DNA from: Pseudomonadota bacterium
GTDB lineage: Bacteria; Pseudomonadota; Alphaproteobacteria; Azospirillales; Azospirillaceae
DNA: 6,267 nt
NCBI GenBank assembly: GCA_023413605.1
Contig: JAEZPL010000409.1
Span: forward strand, 1 to 6,267
Direction of reading: 5' to 3'
The translations under genes were made by a program, and so were the position numbers. Below are positions 4,846-6,267 of this stretch, in pieces (the first letter of the stretch is position 1; each line of letters begins with the position of its first letter). The notes under the pieces are model-generated. The model did no database searches and had not been told where the DNA came from. It saw nothing but the letters and a program-made list of their open reading frames with translations.

Positions 4846-5370
4846 ATGGCGAAGTCCGCTTCTCTCTTCCAATTGGGGATGGACTTGGGAAATGCTCCAA
4901 GGAAAGCCCAAGCGGAAGGTCACACCACCGACCGGACAAACGTTACCACGGGTCCTTGGAAGGATTCCCAGAACGGTTCGGAAGACTGCGATCGCAAGGA
5001 CCATTTCATCGCCCGCGATGGAAAGGTCTTCGCCGGCACGCATCTGATCATCGACCTATGGGGCGCGGAGCGCCTGGATGAGCTGGATCACGTCCGCGCC
5101 GCGCTGATCGAGTCGGTCGAGGTTGCGGGGGCGACGCTCCTGCACATCCATCTGCACCATTTCACGCCGAACGGAGGCATCTCCGGCGTGGCGGTGCTGG
5201 CCGAGTCGCACATCAGCATCCACACCTGGCCGGAGCGCGGCTACGCGGCGCTCGACATCTTCATGTGCGGCGACGCGCAGCCCATGAAGGCCATCCCGGT
5301 GCTGGAACGCGCCTTCAAGCCCACGGGCGTGAAGTGCGACGAGCTGCTGCGCGGCGAAACCGGGTCATGA
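4846..5370 (+). CDS. speD: S-adenosylmethionine decarboxylase proenzyme, prokaryotic class, with N-terminal extension
   Basis: SpeD decarboxylates S-adenosylmethionine to supply the aminopropyl donor for spermidine. The 174-residue proenzyme cleaves itself between E120 and S121 in the motif ESHISIHTWPE (120-130), turning S121 into the pyruvoyl cofactor. The processing histidine H126 and catalytic acid C141 (FMCGD) stand +5 and +20 from the serine, exactly as S63, H68 and C83 do in the Thermotoga enzyme. The core spans residues 64-170 (GTHLIIDLWGAERLDEL onward). Residues 1-63 are a hydrophilic extension, absent from the short Thermotoga form, with an LFQLGMDL motif (7-14). It is supported by the Shine-Dalgarno site and by the lack of later start codons. 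Third-position GC is about 65% in the extension against about 90% in the core (hand count). The stop overlaps the speE start (ATGA), so the two are one translational unit. Confidence 0.95.
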   Translation: MAKSASLFQLGMDLGNAPRKAQAEGHTTDRTNVTTGPWKDSQNGSEDCDRKDHFIARDGKVFAGTHLIIDLWGAERLDELDHVRAALIESVEVAGATLLHIHLHHFTPNGGISGVAVLAESHISIHTWPERGYAALDIFMCGDAQPMKAIPVLERAFKPTGVKCDELLRGETGS

Positions 5371-6254
5371 CGGGCAAGGAACCTCGTTCCGACGGGCCTC
5401 ATTCCGACTGGTACGACGAGACGCTCTACCCGGATGTGGCCCAGCGGTTCCGCATGGGCCGCGTCCTTTACCGCGACAAGACCGACCTTCAGGACCTGGT
5501 GATCTTCGAGAACCCGGTCCTGGGGCGCGTCATGGCGTTGGACGGGGTCGTCCAGACCACCGAGGGCGACGAGTTCGTCTACCACGAGATGCTGACCCAT
5601 GTGCCGATCCTGGCCCATGGGCGCGCCCGCCGGGTGCTGATCGTGGGCGGCGGCGACGGCGGCATGCTGCGACGCTGCCTGGAGCACGGGACCGTCGAGC
5701 GCGTCACGATGGTGGAGATCGACCGCAGCGTGGTGGACCTGTCCATCGCGCACCTGCCGTCGATCAGCGCCGGGGCCTTCGACGATCCGCGCACCAATCT
5801 GGTGATCGCCGACGGTTGCGCCTTCGTGAAGGACACCGACGAGACCTTCGACGTGATCATCGTCGATTCCACCGACCCGCACGGGCCGGGGGCGGTGCTG
5901 TTCACGGAGGAGTTCTACGGCGACTGCAAGGCGCGGCTGACGCCCGGCGGCGTGCTGGTCACGCAGAACGGCGTGCCTTTCTTCCAGCCCGGCGAGCTGA
6001 AGGACAGCCATCGGCGGCTCGGAACGCTGTTCCGGGACGCCAGCTTCTTCGTGGCGCCGGTGCCCAGCTACTACGGCGGCTTCATGGCCTTCGGCTGGGC
6101 AACCGACGACGAGTCGCTGCGCCGCCAGTCGGCGGACGCGATCCGTCCGCGCTTCGCGGCGGCGGGGCTGAAGACGCGCTACTACACGCCGGACATCCAC
6201 GCCGCCAGCTTCGCCCTGCCGGCCTTCATGCTGGACGCCCTGTCCAGACCATGA
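5367..6254 (+). CDS. speE: Polyamine aminopropyltransferase (spermidine synthase)
   Basis: SpeE transfers the aminopropyl group of decarboxylated S-adenosylmethionine to putrescine, giving spermidine and methylthioadenosine. The 295-residue product has a small N-terminal beta domain (WYDETLYPDVAQRFRMGRVL, residues 15-34; LDGVVQTTEGDEFVYHEMLTH, 58-78). A Rossmann methyltransferase-like domain follows: GGGDGG (94-99), VEID (116-119), IADG with D149, and the active-site DSTDP (167-171) followed by GPGAVLFTEEFY, the putrescine-binding gate region. All are intact and the length is normal. The ATG at 5367 overlaps the speD stop by 4 bp; the longer frame reaching back to 5265 only reads speD out of frame. 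The final ATGA at 6251-6254 may start a further gene. A homospermidine or other aminopropyl product cannot be excluded from sequence alone. Confidence 0.96.
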   Translation: MTGKEPRSDGPHSDWYDETLYPDVAQRFRMGRVLYRDKTDLQDLVIFENPVLGRVMALDGVVQTTEGDEFVYHEMLTHVPILAHGRARRVLIVGGGDGGMLRRCLEHGTVERVTMVEIDRSVVDLSIAHLPSISAGAFDDPRTNLVIADGCAFVKDTDETFDVIIVDSTDPHGPGAVLFTEEFYGDCKARLTPGGVLVTQNGVPFFQPGELKDSHRRLGTLFRDASFFVAPVPSYYGGFMAFGWATDDESLRRQSADAIRPRFAAAGLKTRYYTPDIHAASFALPAFMLDALSRP

Positions 6255-6267
6255 TGCTGTCCGGTTC
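6251..6267 (+). CDS. Possible start of a third gene in the speDE unit, cut by window end
   Basis: ATG ATG CTG begins at 6251 and overlaps the speE stop as ATGA, the same arrangement seen at the speD-speE and glycosyltransferase-phosphatase junctions. Only five codons are visible and there is no Shine-Dalgarno sequence, so this rests on the overlap alone. No function can be assigned. Confidence 0.25.

Noticed and set aside
4987..4996. TGCGATCGCA, containing the cyanobacterial HIP1 octamer GCGATCGC
   Set aside because: A single copy in coding sequence of a GC-rich genome with no other cyanobacterial sign; treated as coincidence, noted only as a palindrome.
5241..6200. 319-codon open frame on the - strand
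   Set aside because: Antisense shadow of speE, which carries all spermidine synthase motifs; the shadow has no recognisable motif.

Overview
The window is GC-rich throughout its genes (strong G/C preference at third codon positions) and carries a gene set typical of an alphaproteobacterium. The SpeD N-terminus, the repeat types and the overall style suggest Azospirillum or a close relative in the Rhodospirillales. That placement is inference from pattern recognition, not from a search.

Layout, left to right. (1) Positions 2-1179, + strand: the 3' part of a family-4-type (GT-B) glycosyltransferase gene that enters from the left edge, overlapping by 4 bp a histidine-phosphatase gene. The glycosyltransferase frame is interrupted, without a stop or frameshift, by a multi-hairpin palindromic element of about 100 bp. 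(2) Positions 1180-1325: a long inverted repeat built from tandem octamers, lying between convergent genes. (3) Positions 1326-2813, - strand: a two-gene unit, a fumarylacetoacetate-hydrolase-family enzyme followed 9 bp later by exodeoxyribonuclease III (xth). (4) Positions 2814-3232: a 419-bp gene-free stretch with a 12-bp perfect hairpin, other inverted repeats and possible promoters. (5) Positions 3233-3727, + strand: a MarR-family regulator, followed by an overlapping double inverted repeat and a good intrinsic terminator. (6) Positions 3864-4625, - strand: a PuuD-like class I glutamine amidotransferase (gamma-glutamyl-GABA hydrolase type). (7) Positions 4846-6254, + strand: speD and speE, overlapping by 4 bp and divergent from the puuD-like gene. 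A further reading frame may begin in the last 17 bases.

The right half forms a polyamine locus. SpeD makes decarboxylated S-adenosylmethionine and SpeE uses it to turn putrescine into spermidine. The divergent PuuD-like enzyme would act in putrescine breakdown to GABA, so synthesis and turnover share one 220-bp control region. The left half is housekeeping: sugar transfer, a phosphatase, DNA repair and small-molecule catabolism.

I found no phage, CRISPR, toxin-antitoxin or defence system. The most unusual signals are the in-frame palindromic insertion in the glycosyltransferase, the octamer-built inverted repeat, and the SpeD N-terminal extension, whose codon use differs sharply from the catalytic core.
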